Part shown: piece after piece, positions 11,400-35,700 of the stretch
How positions within the stretch are numbered: the first letter of the stretch is position 1
Layout: the number at the start of each line of letters is the position of its first letter
Origin: Paralichthys olivaceus
Lineage: Eukaryota > Chordata > Actinopteri > Pleuronectiformes > Paralichthyidae
Direction of reading: 5' to 3'
Length of the DNA stretch: 64,000 bases
Assembly: GCF_024713975.1 (NCBI RefSeq)
Contig: NC_091099.1
Coordinates: 5,458,501-5,522,500, forward strand
Notes under the pieces: generated by a model
Database searches by the model: none
Told to the model about the DNA's origin: nothing
The model's input: the letters and a program-made list of their open reading frames with translations, nothing else
Position numbers and translations under genes: made by a program

Positions 11400-13416
11400 A
11401 TGTTTGGTGCTAGAAAGAAATTTGTCGAGTTCGTCGAGGTTGTCGATAACGACTTCTCTGATGAAAGCATGTACTACAATCAGCCGTCGATGTTCCCACA
11501 TCGATCGGACAAAGATGTGAGTTTTGTCTGCAGCTCTGCACATGTTTTGTAAGTTCTTGAGTTATCACCAGAGGAGCAGTTTTCCAGTCGTCTTACTCTG
11601 TCCTCTCCTCAAATGTTTTTCCTTCAGATGCTCTCCTCTCCCTCACCATCGTCGTCAGGTCAGCTGTCGCAGCTCGGTGCAAGTTTGTATGGTCCACAAA
11701 GTGAGTTTGTTTTAAATATAGAAAATCACCACAGTTTTGTCACAAACCTAGAGTCAGAACACATTCTCTGTTTGTTGTGAATTACTTGAAGCCTGAAGCT
11801 TATATGAACAATATTTTAAGAGGCATTTTAACAAGTAAGACAAGAGTTACTAACAGTTGGAATGAAATTTCCCAGATATTGTTTATACAGATATCTTGTG
11901 GTTGCCTGACAGTTTCTGTGAATCTTTCTGTCTTTCTGCAGGTGCACTGGGCTTTTCAGTCAGGGGCATGGGGAACAGCACACCTCAGTTAAACCGAAAT
12001 CTAACGCAAGGCACGCAGCTAACAAGTCATATCACTCCCACAACAGGAGTCTCCACCATGTCCCTCCATACCCCTCCGTCACCAAGCAGGTGTGTATGAA
12101 GGTGCTCATTTGGACGGCACTCTGCCTTCCTAACTCACGGCAGTGATGCAGGCAGGGAATCTGCATCAAGGCAACACAGACAAACATTGAGGAGAGTGAA
12201 TTTAACACAGAACAGTCATTCTGAGGAAAAGAAGGACTCCAACCAGCCACGACAAAATGAGGCGCTAGGACCTAAAAGAGAGGCTACTTCTGCCTCATAG
12301 TTGTGGTTTGTGGACGTTAAGTTTCAATAAGAAAAGGCTCAAACACCTCTAACCTCTTAAACTACCTTCACAATAATCATGTCAAAAGTATGGATCTCAG
12401 AACAAACTCAAAACTTAACTCACTTAGATCATGAAGATGGAAGTATATGTATATATTTTAGGTATATTGCACAAGTTTGCCCTGAAATGAGCAAAAATTA
12501 AATCAGATATGATCATGTGTTTACAGGGGGACGTTGCCAATGAACACGAGGAACATGCTGAACCACTCTCAGGTCAGTCAAAGCATTGGGATGAGCGGCA
12601 GGACCAATAGTATGGGCAGCTCGGGGCTGGGCAGCCCCAACCGCAGCTCACCCAGTATCATCTGTATGCCCAAACAGCAGCCAGCACGTCAGCCCTTCAC
12701 CATAAACAGGTAAACAAAGCTCAACACTTGTTATCCACAATAAGTTTGGTGTATTTTTATTTGACGTGAATGTTTTGAAGCCGATGTCATCTTTTTGTTT
12801 TGGTTTCGCTCTCTCTCTGCAGTATGTCAGGATTCGGTATGAACCGCAACCAGGGTTTTGGGATGAACAACTCGTTATCAAGCAACATCTTCAATGGCAC
12901 AGGTTAGAATGTGTAACCTGGGTCGGTCAACATAGTTTTCATTATGAGTGGGTTTTATAGAAACACTCCTGAAATGCATCTGTGCTGATATAGAATATTA
13001 AGAAAGCGCTTCATCATTTTTAAATCTTGAATTATATGAATGAAGATATGATAATAAATACTGAATTGTTCATCATTCGTCGTGGTGCAGATGGGAGTGA
13101 AAATCTAACGGGACTGGATCTGTCAGACTTCCCTGCGTTAGCAGACAGGAGTCGAAGAGAAGGGACTGGAAACCCAACACCGGTGCTCAACCCTCTGGCT
13201 GGAAGGGCTCCCTATGGTAGGCCATTAGACTGAGTGAAGTGTCTTATTTTTACACACATTGAGACAAAGGCAGTAGGTTCCCAGAGAAGAGGAAATGACT
13301 AACTTCTTGAATTCATAGTCAAAGGTTTGTTTCATGAAAGATTGTAGAAAGAATTGTAGGAATTCCGTTGAAAGTGTGTTATTTATATTACAACCTGTAT
13401 AATCTGTACTTCACTG

Positions 13417-13449
<33 letters not shown>

Positions 13450-14364
13450 AGTTGGCATGGTGACAAAGCCATCAACAGAACAGACACAGGATTTCTCCAT
13501 CCATAACGAGGACTTCCCTGCACTGCCTGGCCCAAACTACAAGGACCCCACGTTGAACAATGACGACAGCAAAACTGTGAGTGTGAGCGACTGATGACTT
13601 TACTCCGGCTGTTTTTCATCCAGGTTGCACATCTAAGAGAATTATTTATCATAAATTAAATACTTCAAACTCGCTTTTTGTTCTTTAGAACTTGAACTCT
13701 ACAAGCAAGAGCACATCCAATGCAGACGGGCCCAAGTTCCCCGGAGACAAGACGGCCTCAGCACAGAACAACAACCAGAAGAAAGGGATCCAGGTGTTGC
13801 CCGATGGTGAGACCTCTCAGCCAATCGTATCGCTCCAATTCCACTGAGACATCCCTTCTTAATCGCACAACTTGGGTGAGGCAGTTGGGCTCTCTACCCT
13901 GTATTTTGGGTTTAGATCATTTTTGGCTAAGGGACATTTAGGAAACCAAAAGATTATGTTTACTATGATACAGACCAGCATTAAATCTTTACGTGAACCT
14001 GTCTGTGACCATAACGTATTAAATAAATAATTGGCTTGGTTTGCCCTCCAATGCGTGCACAAAGTGTGGTTTAGAAATATGGAGGTAATGTATTGACTCG
14101 TAGTATTAACTGTAGATCACAGCTTCAGTGTTTTTGCTGAACTCTGAGTGTGTCCTGCCGCTGCAGGTCGGGTGACGAACATTCCCTCAGGAATGGTGAC
14201 GGACCAATTCGGCATGATCGGCCTGCTGACGTTTATCCGGGCGGCAGAGACTGATCCTGGGATGGTCCATCTGGCGCTGGGGAGCGACCTCACGACACTG
14301 GGACTCAACTTAAACTCACCAGAGTAAGACGGCTGCCCTGACATATTTCCATTTGTATCGGGTG

Positions 14365-14405
<41 letters not shown>

Positions 14406-15334
14406 ATAGGAAATACTGCAGACGGATATGGTAACCAGGGTTACAATGGCATTTTCTGTTTGTATAAGTGACGAAAACTTACTGCAACTTTATTCTCTGA
14501 CAGAAACTTGTACCCCAAGTTCGCCTCGCCGTGGGCCTCAGCACCTTGTCGACCTCAAGACATCGGTAAGACATTAACACTCCGTTAATGTGAGGCTACA
14601 TGTGTCAAAATGACTCTTCTGAGATCTGCTAACTTATGTGTGTTCTTGTCTTCTCAGACTTCCACGTTCCCTCTGAGTATTTAACCAATATCCACATCAG
14701 GGACAAGGTAAAGCAGGGCCACAACAGTTTGCTGCAGTTTTCAAGATGAATATTATGAGTGGGAAAAACTAACTTCTTGTTCTTTGCTTCTAGTTGGCTG
14801 CAATCAAACTGGCTCGATATGGTGAAGACCTGTTGTTCTACCTGTACTACATGAACGGTGGAGACCTGCTACAGCTTTTGGCGGCAGTAGAGCTGTGAGT
14901 ATTTCACCCTTTTCCTGGGGAGTGGTGCAGAAATATGGTCTCCATGTGGTTATTGTCTGTTTAGAGAGAAGCTCACAGGGTTTCTTCACGTGTTCCTCTT
15001 TCATAACCTCACTCTGCAGCTTTAACCGTGACTGGAGGTACCACAAAGAAGAGCGGGTTTGGATAACGAGGGCGCCTGGCATGGAGCCTACACTGAAGAC
15101 CAACAACTATGAGAGGGGCACCTACTACTTTTTTGATTGTCTTAACTGGAGGAAAGTAGCCAAGGTAAGAATCTCTCCACATCTGGAGAAGTTTCCTCTG
15201 TGACTGGCTTTAATTTCACATCGTTGAAACTGTGTCTGCATCTGAAGGAGTTTCATCTGGAGTACGACAAGCTGGAAGAGAGGCCTCACGTGCCAACAAC
15301 GTTCAACTACAACCCAGCCCAGCAGGCCTTCTAA
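11400..15334 (+). CDS. cnot2: CCR4-NOT transcription complex subunit 2
   Basis: CNOT2 binds CNOT1 and CNOT3 through its C-terminal NOT box and holds the CCR4-NOT deadenylase together, acting in mRNA decay and repression. Exons: 11388-11516, 11628-11700, 11942-12089, 12527-12709, 12823-12902, 13091-13216, 13452-13576, 13689-13806, 14167-14323, 14504-14565, 14658-14707, 14794-14894, 15020-15164 and 15248-15334. They join in frame to 523 residues from the ATG at 11400. The Ser/Asn/Gly-rich N-terminal half holds FPALADR and FPALPG motifs. The C-terminal half (about residue 300 on) is almost identical to the mammalian NOT region and ends FNYNPAQQAF. In mammals an upstream coding exon precedes MFGA, and the codons just before 11400 (V-T-K-G) resemble that sequence, so a short 5' coding exon may be missing from this model. 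Confidence 0.94.
13418..13450 (+). repeat. (CAT)n microsatellite at a cnot2 acceptor
   Basis: A run of CAT triplets leads directly into the AAG acceptor of the cnot2 exon that starts at 13452, in place of an ordinary polypyrimidine tract. Confidence 0.9.
14369..14402 (+). repeat. Poly(A) run in a cnot2 intron
   Basis: A homopolymer of about 33 A residues lies between the exons ending at 14323 and starting at 14504. It may be a retroelement tail or simple slippage; no attached element was recognised. Confidence 0.8.
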
Positions 15335-15790
15335 GGCCCGACCAGTCCAAAGGCGGCAGCTGCTCCCGCGCACAGCGTTGTCGTGCAGGGGGGGTTCTCA
15401 CAGCCTGGTTTTTATTCCTCGAGGATTGGCTCAATGACTGCCGGGGTCATCGCCACCATCAAAACTGCCCTGCCTTTCCAAAATTTACATGCTGCCCAAA
15501 ACACCAACACTTGTTCTGTTTTTATTCTTTATGTTCATCCTGTTGTTTTTTTTGTCTTGTTTCGAGCAGGGTCTGTGTTATGTTTACGTCTCTGAATCTG
15601 AAGCCTGTTTTTCTCCCGGAGAGGAGGACTGACCTTGTGGCACAGGACAGTGACAGAACAAGGGTTAACGCCTCATATTTACAGCAAGTGTTAAGAACAG
15701 AGAAAAGAGCGGGGAAAGCAAAGTTAACTTCGTCAGACTCAAGTGAAAGGGTGAAAGAAATGCAATGTTTATTGTTGCACTATATTTAGT

Positions 15791-15796
15791 AATAAA
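15791..15796 (+). terminator. Polyadenylation signal AATAAA, cnot2 (proximal)
   Basis: The first AATAAA downstream of the cnot2 stop, 457 bases away. A further ATTAAA at 16670-16675 could serve a longer 3' UTR. The stretch 15335-16690 contains no other gene; it holds short C, A and T homopolymers and an AT array near 16246-16280. Confidence 0.5.
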
Positions 15797-16944
15797 AGAA
15801 CACAAAATTTGTTTGTGCTTTTTTATGTGAACACTCCCTCTTTTTTCCTTTCTCCATTTTTTTTTTGTTTTGGCTCAAGGGGGGGGGGGTGTCATGCAAC
15901 TTTTCCACATGCATCACTTTTCATTTCCCCTTTTTTCTTTTCCTTCCTTCCATTAACTTCGATTTCTTTAACCTCGTTTCTGCAACTCAGATTTGTTTCC
16001 GTCTCACACTCTGTCCGTCTCTCTGTGAATTCTGTGCCAGTTGAACTTGGACACAAATCTGGGAGAAGACTTTGGCGTCTGCAAACGTGGACAAACCCTC
16101 GCAGAGGCTAAATGGCTACACAACGTTGCTCCAGAGCAAACACTTTCCAGTCTTTGTTACAATTTTGTAAGAAATGTGTACATTTTTTGTTTCTTTACAT
16201 CACATAAATTAGTATATGTATGTACGAATGTGTATATATGATTGCTATATATATATATATATATGTATGTATATATATATATGACATCTATTTTGGAAGA
16301 AATTTTGCCCTGCCTTGTACCTCGTTTTTATGAGGTGAGCATGGATGCAATATGTGGACGCAACAGGACATTTCTGAATCTGCTGGACAGGGTGTCACAT
16401 GGCACTGTGGGCACTTACAACAAAAATGATACAAAATTAAAATGTCATTCAAGGAAAGGCCTGATTCTCACCCAAAAAAAACCAAGAAAAGTAAACACCG
16501 ATCAAGTCCAAAGCAAAAAAAAAAAGAAGGGATGTATTTCGATTAAAGCTGTTTGAGCAGCGGTGAACAGCATTTCATAAGAAACGGAAAAAAAACGACA
16601 ATTTAAGGAGAAAAAAAAAAAATCAGACCAATCTTGTATTTTCTGAAGTGAAAAGCTTCTTTTCTTTGTATTAAAGCAGAAAAGGCTTTCTTGAACCACT
16701 GTGTGTTGTTTTTTTCAGCTCAATGATTCAATTCAACCTTTCTCCTGCAGAGTTTTATTTGTTTTGTACAAATTTGCAGACAGAAATGTTACTCGGACAT
16801 TCACAAGTAAAATCATTTTCTCTACGTAGTACAACAGGCTAAATGCTCACAAGGAGACATTCAGCTGGTTTTCTGAGCAGCAAGACCTTCACTCTGCAGC
16901 ACGAAGTCAAGACCGACACAGTAAAGTCTAATGAAAGTGCAAGT

Positions 16945-16950
16945 TTTATT
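16945..16950 (-). terminator. Polyadenylation signal of washc4 (AATAAA on the minus strand)
   Basis: TTTATT on the plus strand reads AATAAA on the minus strand, about 0.9 kb beyond the washc4 stop codon. It lies only about 270 bases from the distal cnot2 signal, so the two genes end tail to tail with almost no spacer. A second minus-strand candidate is near 16754-16760. Confidence 0.5.
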
Positions 16951-17845
16951 AGTCCTCAAGCAGTCCTTTTCAAGCAGGTTAATTCATGGAATGTAATCTT
17001 TGACCAAACTGGCCTCACTTCCACATGTTGACATATAAAATATAAATGTGCTGCAGAGAAATAAACACTCAGATCAAGAATCTGATGTGCAGATGTTGAC
17101 ATGTGTCGGTTTAGGATTATCCTTAGTTTAGAAAAGGAGCTTACACACCTTAGTTCATACGATGTATAAAATTAACAAAAAGAAGTAGTAGAGAAATATG
17201 GCACACTAACAATAAAGGGTTTAACATTCTAAAGAGCCCTCGGCCGTGTGCTACAGCGCACAGAGCTGCCATCGAAGGCCACTAACAATCACAACAGCAC
17301 TGAAATGAAATCACATGCAAATTAGCCGATGATTGAACTCCTCTGGTCAGCGCAGGGCACAGAGCAGCTGAGGCTTCTACTGTAGTAAAAAATAATCTAG
17401 TTCTTCAAGTGTAAAAGTCGCAAAAAGGCTGCGTAGCACTGGAAGTGATTCGCCTCTTATCTCACGCTTGTCTCACTGCCTCACCTTTCAAACTGCACTT
17501 GCTTGCTTAAATGCTAACGAATTCAAAGTGAATCTATTAGAAGCCGACAGATTTGGGGCGGTACTCTGTTGTTTCTGTAAAATGGAAACAAAGAAACAGA
17601 CACTTCCTGCCGTAGCACTTGAAGAAAAACATTCATTCTCTGATGAAGATAATCACTTTGTCATGGGACACAAAGAGTCTGACAAACATCACCTGTTGTT
17701 TAAAGTCTCTAATCCCTGAACCACACACACATTCCAGTGAAGCTCTGAGATCTTCTCTCTCTTCTGCTCGACAGGTGCACGCTCTGGTTATTTTACAGTC
17801 CTCTCAGACTCTCACAATCCAACACGACTACATCGTCCGCCGGCT

Positions 17846-29146
<11,301 letters not shown>

Positions 29147-29290
29147 TCTGCCCGGAGAGGAGACCTGAGACCCCGCTGCTACTCTGAGGACATACACGGT
29201 CCCATGACGGGTCTCATGATTCTGTGGATGGTCGCGAGGGTTCATGGGAAATGGAGTCCGCGGAAGTTGATCGCTCGATCTAATTATTCT
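29147..29290 (-). promoter_or_regulatory. washc4: washc4 promoter region
   Basis: Sequence just upstream of the washc4 start codon contains an ETS-type site, CGGAAGT, at 29261-29267 and several CpGs. No TATA box is obvious. It may also start transcripts toward slc41a2, but no leader exon could be placed with confidence. Confidence 0.45.
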
Positions 29291-30135
29291 ACTGCTACTA
29301 GTAATAAAAAACAACTATAATATAATAATAATAACAACAACAACAACAGATAACATATAATAAAAAAGGTGAAAGTGAAATGTTAATGATGTATATTTAA
29401 TTTAAATTCAAATTTAAAAGCAAAATTCATGTAAAGATTTCCTTCCAAATAATAATTATAATAATAACACATAGACTACATTACAAAGTAATTCGTTTTT
29501 TGATTTTGTAATATAAAGAGATATTATACAAAGGATCTATAAATATAGTAAGCCATCGATAAATATTGAAATTTAACGAGGGATTTTGAAACACCAGTAT
29601 TCAATTGCCAGTAAGTGCATCATTTAAAATAGTGCACTATATTCTAACGAGATCATCCTTGAGTCCGAGTTCAACAACCCAAATCAAATCATTTCATCTT
29701 TGAGTCCAAGTGAAAATTTATACCGCATTGAAAAAGGAGAAGGAGATGTTTCTGAGATATCACGCTCAATAGGGAAGAAATGTGGCTTGTGAGGTCACAG
29801 CGACCTCGAGCTTTGACCACCAAAATCTAACCAGTTCATCCATGAGTCCTAATGTGCAAAGAGACACTTTGGTACCAACTCCTTATTGTATCCTACATCC
29901 TACATCTATGCATATGTGGTGCCAGGTGTTTGCCAACCAGAGAGCTTGTTACATCCCTATTTATACATATATATACATATATATATGTATATTGTAAACT
30001 AGTTTAGTTTAGGCCGTCACACAATGATATAGTCAGAGCGAGAACTAAACTGTGTGTTTACTGCTGTCTGTCATATACAGGTTATACACAAGCTGTGCAA
30101 GCACGAGACGTGATACACGAGGTGAGAGTGTGAGT

Positions 30136-30182
<47 letters not shown>

Positions 30183-30770
30183 GGTTTGGGTAATGCCACA
30201 GTGAAGACTCAGAACACCATTCAGAGGACGGCAGAGGCCACGAGGAAGAGTCTGTGTCATCAGCAGTGGACTGTGAGAACAGATGCCTCTTCTCCTCCCA
30301 TGGTCTCACATTAAGGGTAAGGCACTTATTTACTCTTTACTCTTAAGCACAGACCAAATTAAAGTTTAAGTTAAAAAGACGAATTGTTTTTACTTTAAGT
30401 GCTATATCTGTGTTTGCAAAGATGCTGGGAAGACAGAGACGCTCTCAGAGATGTTGCAAATTAATTTGATACAAGAATTAAAACTATCTCAAGTTTGTGC
30501 CTAATCGTGGAAATTCTCTTATTGGACCGTGTCTACTTGACGTCAATGATGTTCCCTGATTCTCTTTCACGCACTTTTTAAACATTTAACAGCGCTGACT
30601 TACTCAAAGACATCCCTGCAGGACTCCATACAGACAACATTAAACACCTTGAATAACCCCGTACGTTGTTGCCTCACACAGTGTGATGCTAATGTTGCTG
30701 GCTAGCTGTTGCTTGGATTATCATCAATATTTTAATATTATTTTACATATTTGTTTAACATTACGCATAC

Positions 30771-30801
<31 letters not shown>

Positions 30802-31957
30802 TATATACATATATATATGCTTCTTTCCTTATTTCCATTAAACCCTAGTTAAAGCTTTTTAAACATATGAGGCTTTTTTAATACATTTTGTTGTTGTTTT
30901 TTTTGCTGATTACGTCTAAAAGTTAAGATTCTTCTCCTCTTTATTAAGATAAGATTCCTCCTTATTGTCCCACACACAGCATGCAAACATGGGGAAATTT
31001 GACCTCTGTATTTAACCCATCTGTGTGAACACATGGAACACAATCCACACAGTGACCACACAGAACAGTGTCCAAGAGGTGAAATGGCACCTCTCCAACT
31101 TCCGTCCATGCTGGACTTTAACTGGCCACTCTCTGGTTCCCAAGCCAAGTCTCTATGGACTGAGCTACTGCCTCCCAACATATGGTATCATCTCTTAGGA
31201 ATTTTCGAAGGAGTGTATTGTCTCCGTCAGACAACATAGCCTCAGTGTTGCTGAGGCAGGCATGAAGAATGATAATCATGGCAATTCCCACCATCAGATG
31301 ACCCTGACACAGCCTCATATAGCAGTTACTCTTTCTACATGACAGACTCACAAACCTGATTTTTCCATGAATAAAGTTAGTAAAATCTTTTGTCTTACAG
31401 ATTCTTACTCCAGCAGCTTTTAGTGTTCATGCATCCTCCAACTGTTAATTGTTGTGCTTGCTTTATTTCTGCGTACGTTTTTTTGCTCCTTTGTTGGTTG
31501 TTTTGTTTTTTTGCAGCATCATGCAAAAACTATGCAACTGATTTTCTATGCAATGTTGTGGAGGAGAGAGCCAATTATATTTTGGCACTGATACAGATCA
31601 GGGGGATCCAGGACTCTTTTTCATTTCCTTGAACATTGCAAAATACTTTTTTGATATTATCTTTGATTTCTCTGAGAAAAAGTTATAGATCTTCATGAAA
31701 GAAATCAGTTTTAGGGTATTTATGTGGCAATTTGGTGCAGATCCAAATAAAATATGGATCAACTGAATTCAAATTTTGTTTCATCAGAGGACTGTTGTGG
31801 GCATATGAACTCTACTTAGTGCAGTTCTAGTTTATTCTGCCTTTGCCATTAAAATTAAACTTATATCCTGTTTTAGCAAACTGTCTGACCAGTGAAAGGC
31901 TTTCTCAGGAGCCAGAGCAACGGGAGTAACATCCCGCCAAAGACCTCACTTCACACC
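29291..31957. other. Spacer between washc4 and slc41a2
   Basis: This stretch holds A/T-rich repeats at 29320-29480, part of the dispersed repeat family at about 29640-29900, a (GT)n array at about 30137-30180 and an AT array at 30773-30830. A possible leader exon ends near 30316 at GG|GTAAGG, but its acceptor sits in the GT array. The acceptor TTTTAG at about 31871-31876 begins the exon carrying the slc41a2 start codon. Other 5' UTR exons were not identified. Confidence 0.4.
30137..30180 (+). repeat. (GT)n microsatellite upstream of slc41a2
   Basis: Pure GT array of about 42 bases ending in TAG, which forms a poor potential acceptor. Confidence 0.9.
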
Positions 31958-32683
31958 ATGGTTGTCTCAGAGTCACAGGACGATCAACCCATCAGCATCT
32001 CTGTCAGAAGAAACCCTAGTCAACAGTCCAGATCAAATCCCTCCTCATCCCAACACTCTGGAGGTCCACAACTGTTCAGCTCCAATGAGAACATTTCACC
32101 GGTCGACACCAATCTGCAATACGAGCCTCGGGAGTACACTGAGACAGACTACCTGCTCCCCGTTAAACTCTACGGAAGGTCAAGGGTCAGTGAATCCACA
32201 ACAGCAAAGGATGCAGTCGTCACGAGTGCACCTGCGGAGTCCGCGTGTTCCTTGGTGCTGCAGATCCTGGTGCCATTTCTCTTGGCCGGGCTCGGGACAG
32301 TCTCAGCCGGGATTTTGCTGGACTTGGTTCAGGTGAGGACACAGAAATCATTTAGTGAGGTCATTAATTAGTTTACAATGCCTGGTTGCTCAATAAAACA
32401 GTTACTGTCTCACTGTAACTGAGGAAACAGTTACTGAGGACAGATAGAGGACAAGGAAACTAATTTCAATTTAAAAGTCGGTCTATTTATTCTGGGTGGG
32501 CGGGTGTTTGTGGTGTCGGTGTAAACTGAAGCTCATTGATCTATGAACTGTTACGTGTTTTGCCAGAACTGGGACGTGTTCCAAGAAGTCCCAGAGATCT
32601 TCATCCTGGTCCCTGCTGTCTTAGGCATGAAGGGGAACCTAGAAATGACTCTGGCCTCGAGACTTTCCACTGCTGTGAGAGCG

Positions 32684-32779
<96 letters not shown>

Positions 32780-35700
32780 CAGTACATTACATTCAGTGTA
32801 AGAGAACAGAGAACATAATAAAACATACTGTATAGCTTAAAATTCCCTCTGCAGTAGAATGTAAAAAAAATAAACAAGGACAAAGTTGAAGAAAACTAAA
32901 TCTGATTGACAAAGAAACAACAACTCTCAGGATTGTAGTTTGCTCTTTTGCATCATGGGTGTGAAACTCCTCACAGGCCCGTGAAGTCCACAGCAGCAAA
33001 TCAACTTACTAATAATAGTCCAGCCACTCAGATAGCCTGGAATGATGTTTTACTGGAAAAAGAAATAATATAACCATGTAATATTTTCATAAAGAGCCTT
33101 CATTAACTATCCAAAGACTGATTTTTCCTCTCCACTGTTTGTCTAAAAACTACTAAAACTCACAGTTGTTCTGGGAAACACTGACACTGTGGTTTATTCT
33201 GAGGCCAAAGTTTGGGTGCTGTTAATATACTGAGGGAATAAAGTGTGTATTAATCCACAACTGAAAATAGTCACCACCTTTTACTTGTGTTTCAGTTGGA
33301 TTTGCTAAATACTACAATGCACAACTGTCAAATTTTATTGAAAATCAGACATTTATTTATTCAGTTTGTGGCCAAAAGCGATCTTATTTTTTCATTTACA
33401 AAGCTGTAGTTTCCCCTTTTCATTCACTCTTATAGTTGTTTTTAAAAATGTTTATCTGCAAAGATGATACATACGATAAAACAATATATACACTAACAAA
33501 ACAAATTATTATGATCTATTATATGTTGAGGGTCCATTTTATTTTGTCCTTGGAAATATCATTTGACACAACGCTGACCTGATAATCCAAATAACAGCTG
33601 CTCTGGACAATTCAATCGATGATCTACAAAAATATAGCTCTACTGTATTTTGATCTGATGTTGTCAGGTAAATGCAGGGAAAATGGAATCTGCCAGAGAA
33701 AAGTGGATGATGATCATTGGGAACCTGGCACTCAAGCAGGTACATTATTATTCATCATTTGTCTTAAATAATTATTTGTGAATTATCTTAATTCTAATCA
33801 ACCATCTTTGAATCCATGTTTATTTATCTGTCAAATGTATTTATTATTTACTTTTCATCTTTTCTTCTTTCACAGCTGCAGGCCACAGTGCTGGGTCTGC
33901 TGGCCTCTGTGATGGCGACTCTCCTGGGCTGGATGGCAGAAGGAAAGATGCCCTTCAATCATGTTGTGCTTTTGTGTTCAACCAGTGTTTCTACTGCCTT
34001 CATGGCTTCAATGCTGCAAGGTAACAACAACAACAACAACTGTCCCACTGTCCCAATGAGCGAAGTAACAGACGATGCATGGTCTGTGCCTTCGTGGTGT
34101 TGGAGATAAAAGGCAGCCTGCAGTTTCCGATAACTGCAGTTTCTGATGCCCTCAGTACACAGACACATAATATAAGTACATAAGCTTGCAAAGAACAGAA
34201 AGCAGAATTTTCTACAACAGTGGATGTAAAATTTTTATTTTTTCTGACTTTTCTTTCCTTCTACGATCTTAAGAATCCTCTTGTGTCAGAAGTTATTCTG
34301 GAAAATAGAGTTTGAACAGTTTGCGTCTTCAAATCACATTGTTTTCTGTTTACAAGTAAAAGTTCTACCTCAATAAAGACATGAGATACAGTCTTATTTC
34401 CATTGTTGAAATTGATGATAAGTAGAGTGAAGAATGAACTCCCTCAGTGCTTCAGAATCACGTCGTACATGGAGAACTTTACCCTTTCTTTAACCCTGCC
34501 CAGGCATCATCATGGTGGGAGTGATCCTCGGCTCCATGCGAGTGGGCATCAACCCTGACAACGTGGCGACACCCATGGCCGCCAGCTTTGGGGATCTCAT
34601 CACTCTTGCCTTGCTGGCCTGCTGCAGTCAGTGGTTCTACTCTTTATCAGGTAAAGGAGGATGAAGATAAGATAAGAGAACAGACAATAAGATAAGACAT
34701 ATATGTAAATAATTCACAAATTTCTCAAATGAAAATAATGATATATAATGAACAAAAAACTAGAATGACACTTGCATACTTCCACCAAGTGTTGTTAAAA
34801 AACTTTGTGTGCTTATATGCTTTTACTATGCATCTGTGTATGAAGAGATTGTGATCACTTCACCTTTGTGTGCCTACACTGGTCATGAGTCTATGAGGAG
34901 CATGTGCGGCCCATACTAAGGGACAACAGAGGACCACCATACAGGTCCAGCCCAGGCAGAATCGAATTTCTCGTTTCGACAAGACAGCATCGTAAATTAA
35001 GGGCCTTTGAAATTGAGTAAGGCCTGAAACAGGGGCCTAAAAAAGCTCCAAAAGATTTACAATGGTGTAAAAAATTTAACTGACAATCACTGCTCTATAC
35101 AACATAAAAATTGACCCATGATGTAACTTTAAACCTGAAAGGAGGTTGAGAATCCCACCTCCTGATTGGCTGTATGGACAACCGCAAGGATGGGCATACA
35201 AGCAGAGGGTTTTGAAGCTCAGTGACTTCAGTTTGGTTCTGGAGCCTGCTCGGGTTCACATCTTTTAAAAAGAATAAACTCTAACGCATTGAACTCTGAT
35301 CATTTCCAGTGTAATGTAATGGTTTCTTCTCTGACCCATACTCCATCCTTCACTAAGTAACGTGGTAATCTGTCCAGTGCTTTCTGCATCATGTGGTTAA
35401 CAAACAGACAAACCAACAAATAGACAGACAGGGGTGAAAACATAACCTCCTTGTTTGAGGTAATAAGTAAAGATACAATATAAACACAAGGAGATATAAA
35501 AGATATAACGTATTGTTATGTAACTTACGTTACCTTCTCTTCAGAACCTTTGGTTTGAAACGAAAAGGCTCAGCAGGGACAGTTTGATTCTGTAACGCAC
35601 ACTCAGGATCAATGACAATTAGAACACACTGGTGGTCTTTCTCTGAGCCAGATCCCAAGCAGTTCCCACTTTTGGCCAGTAGATGACACCTGCTGCAGTT

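Noticed and set aside
11137-11543. Arg/Glu and Ser/Leu repeat frames
   Set aside because: They are translations of the CT microsatellite.
15232-15789. 185-codon frame over the cnot2 end
   Set aside because: Reads the last cnot2 exon in a wrong frame and continues into the 3' UTR.
30182-30316. Possible coding exon ending in a good donor
   Set aside because: The acceptor lies in a GT array without a pyrimidine tract and the translation resembles nothing I know. Kept only as a possible leader exon.
32536-32883. Frames of His/Thr or Cys/Val repeats
   Set aside because: Products of reading through the CA microsatellite next to slc41a2 exon 2; only the first 108 bases, the true exon, are coding.
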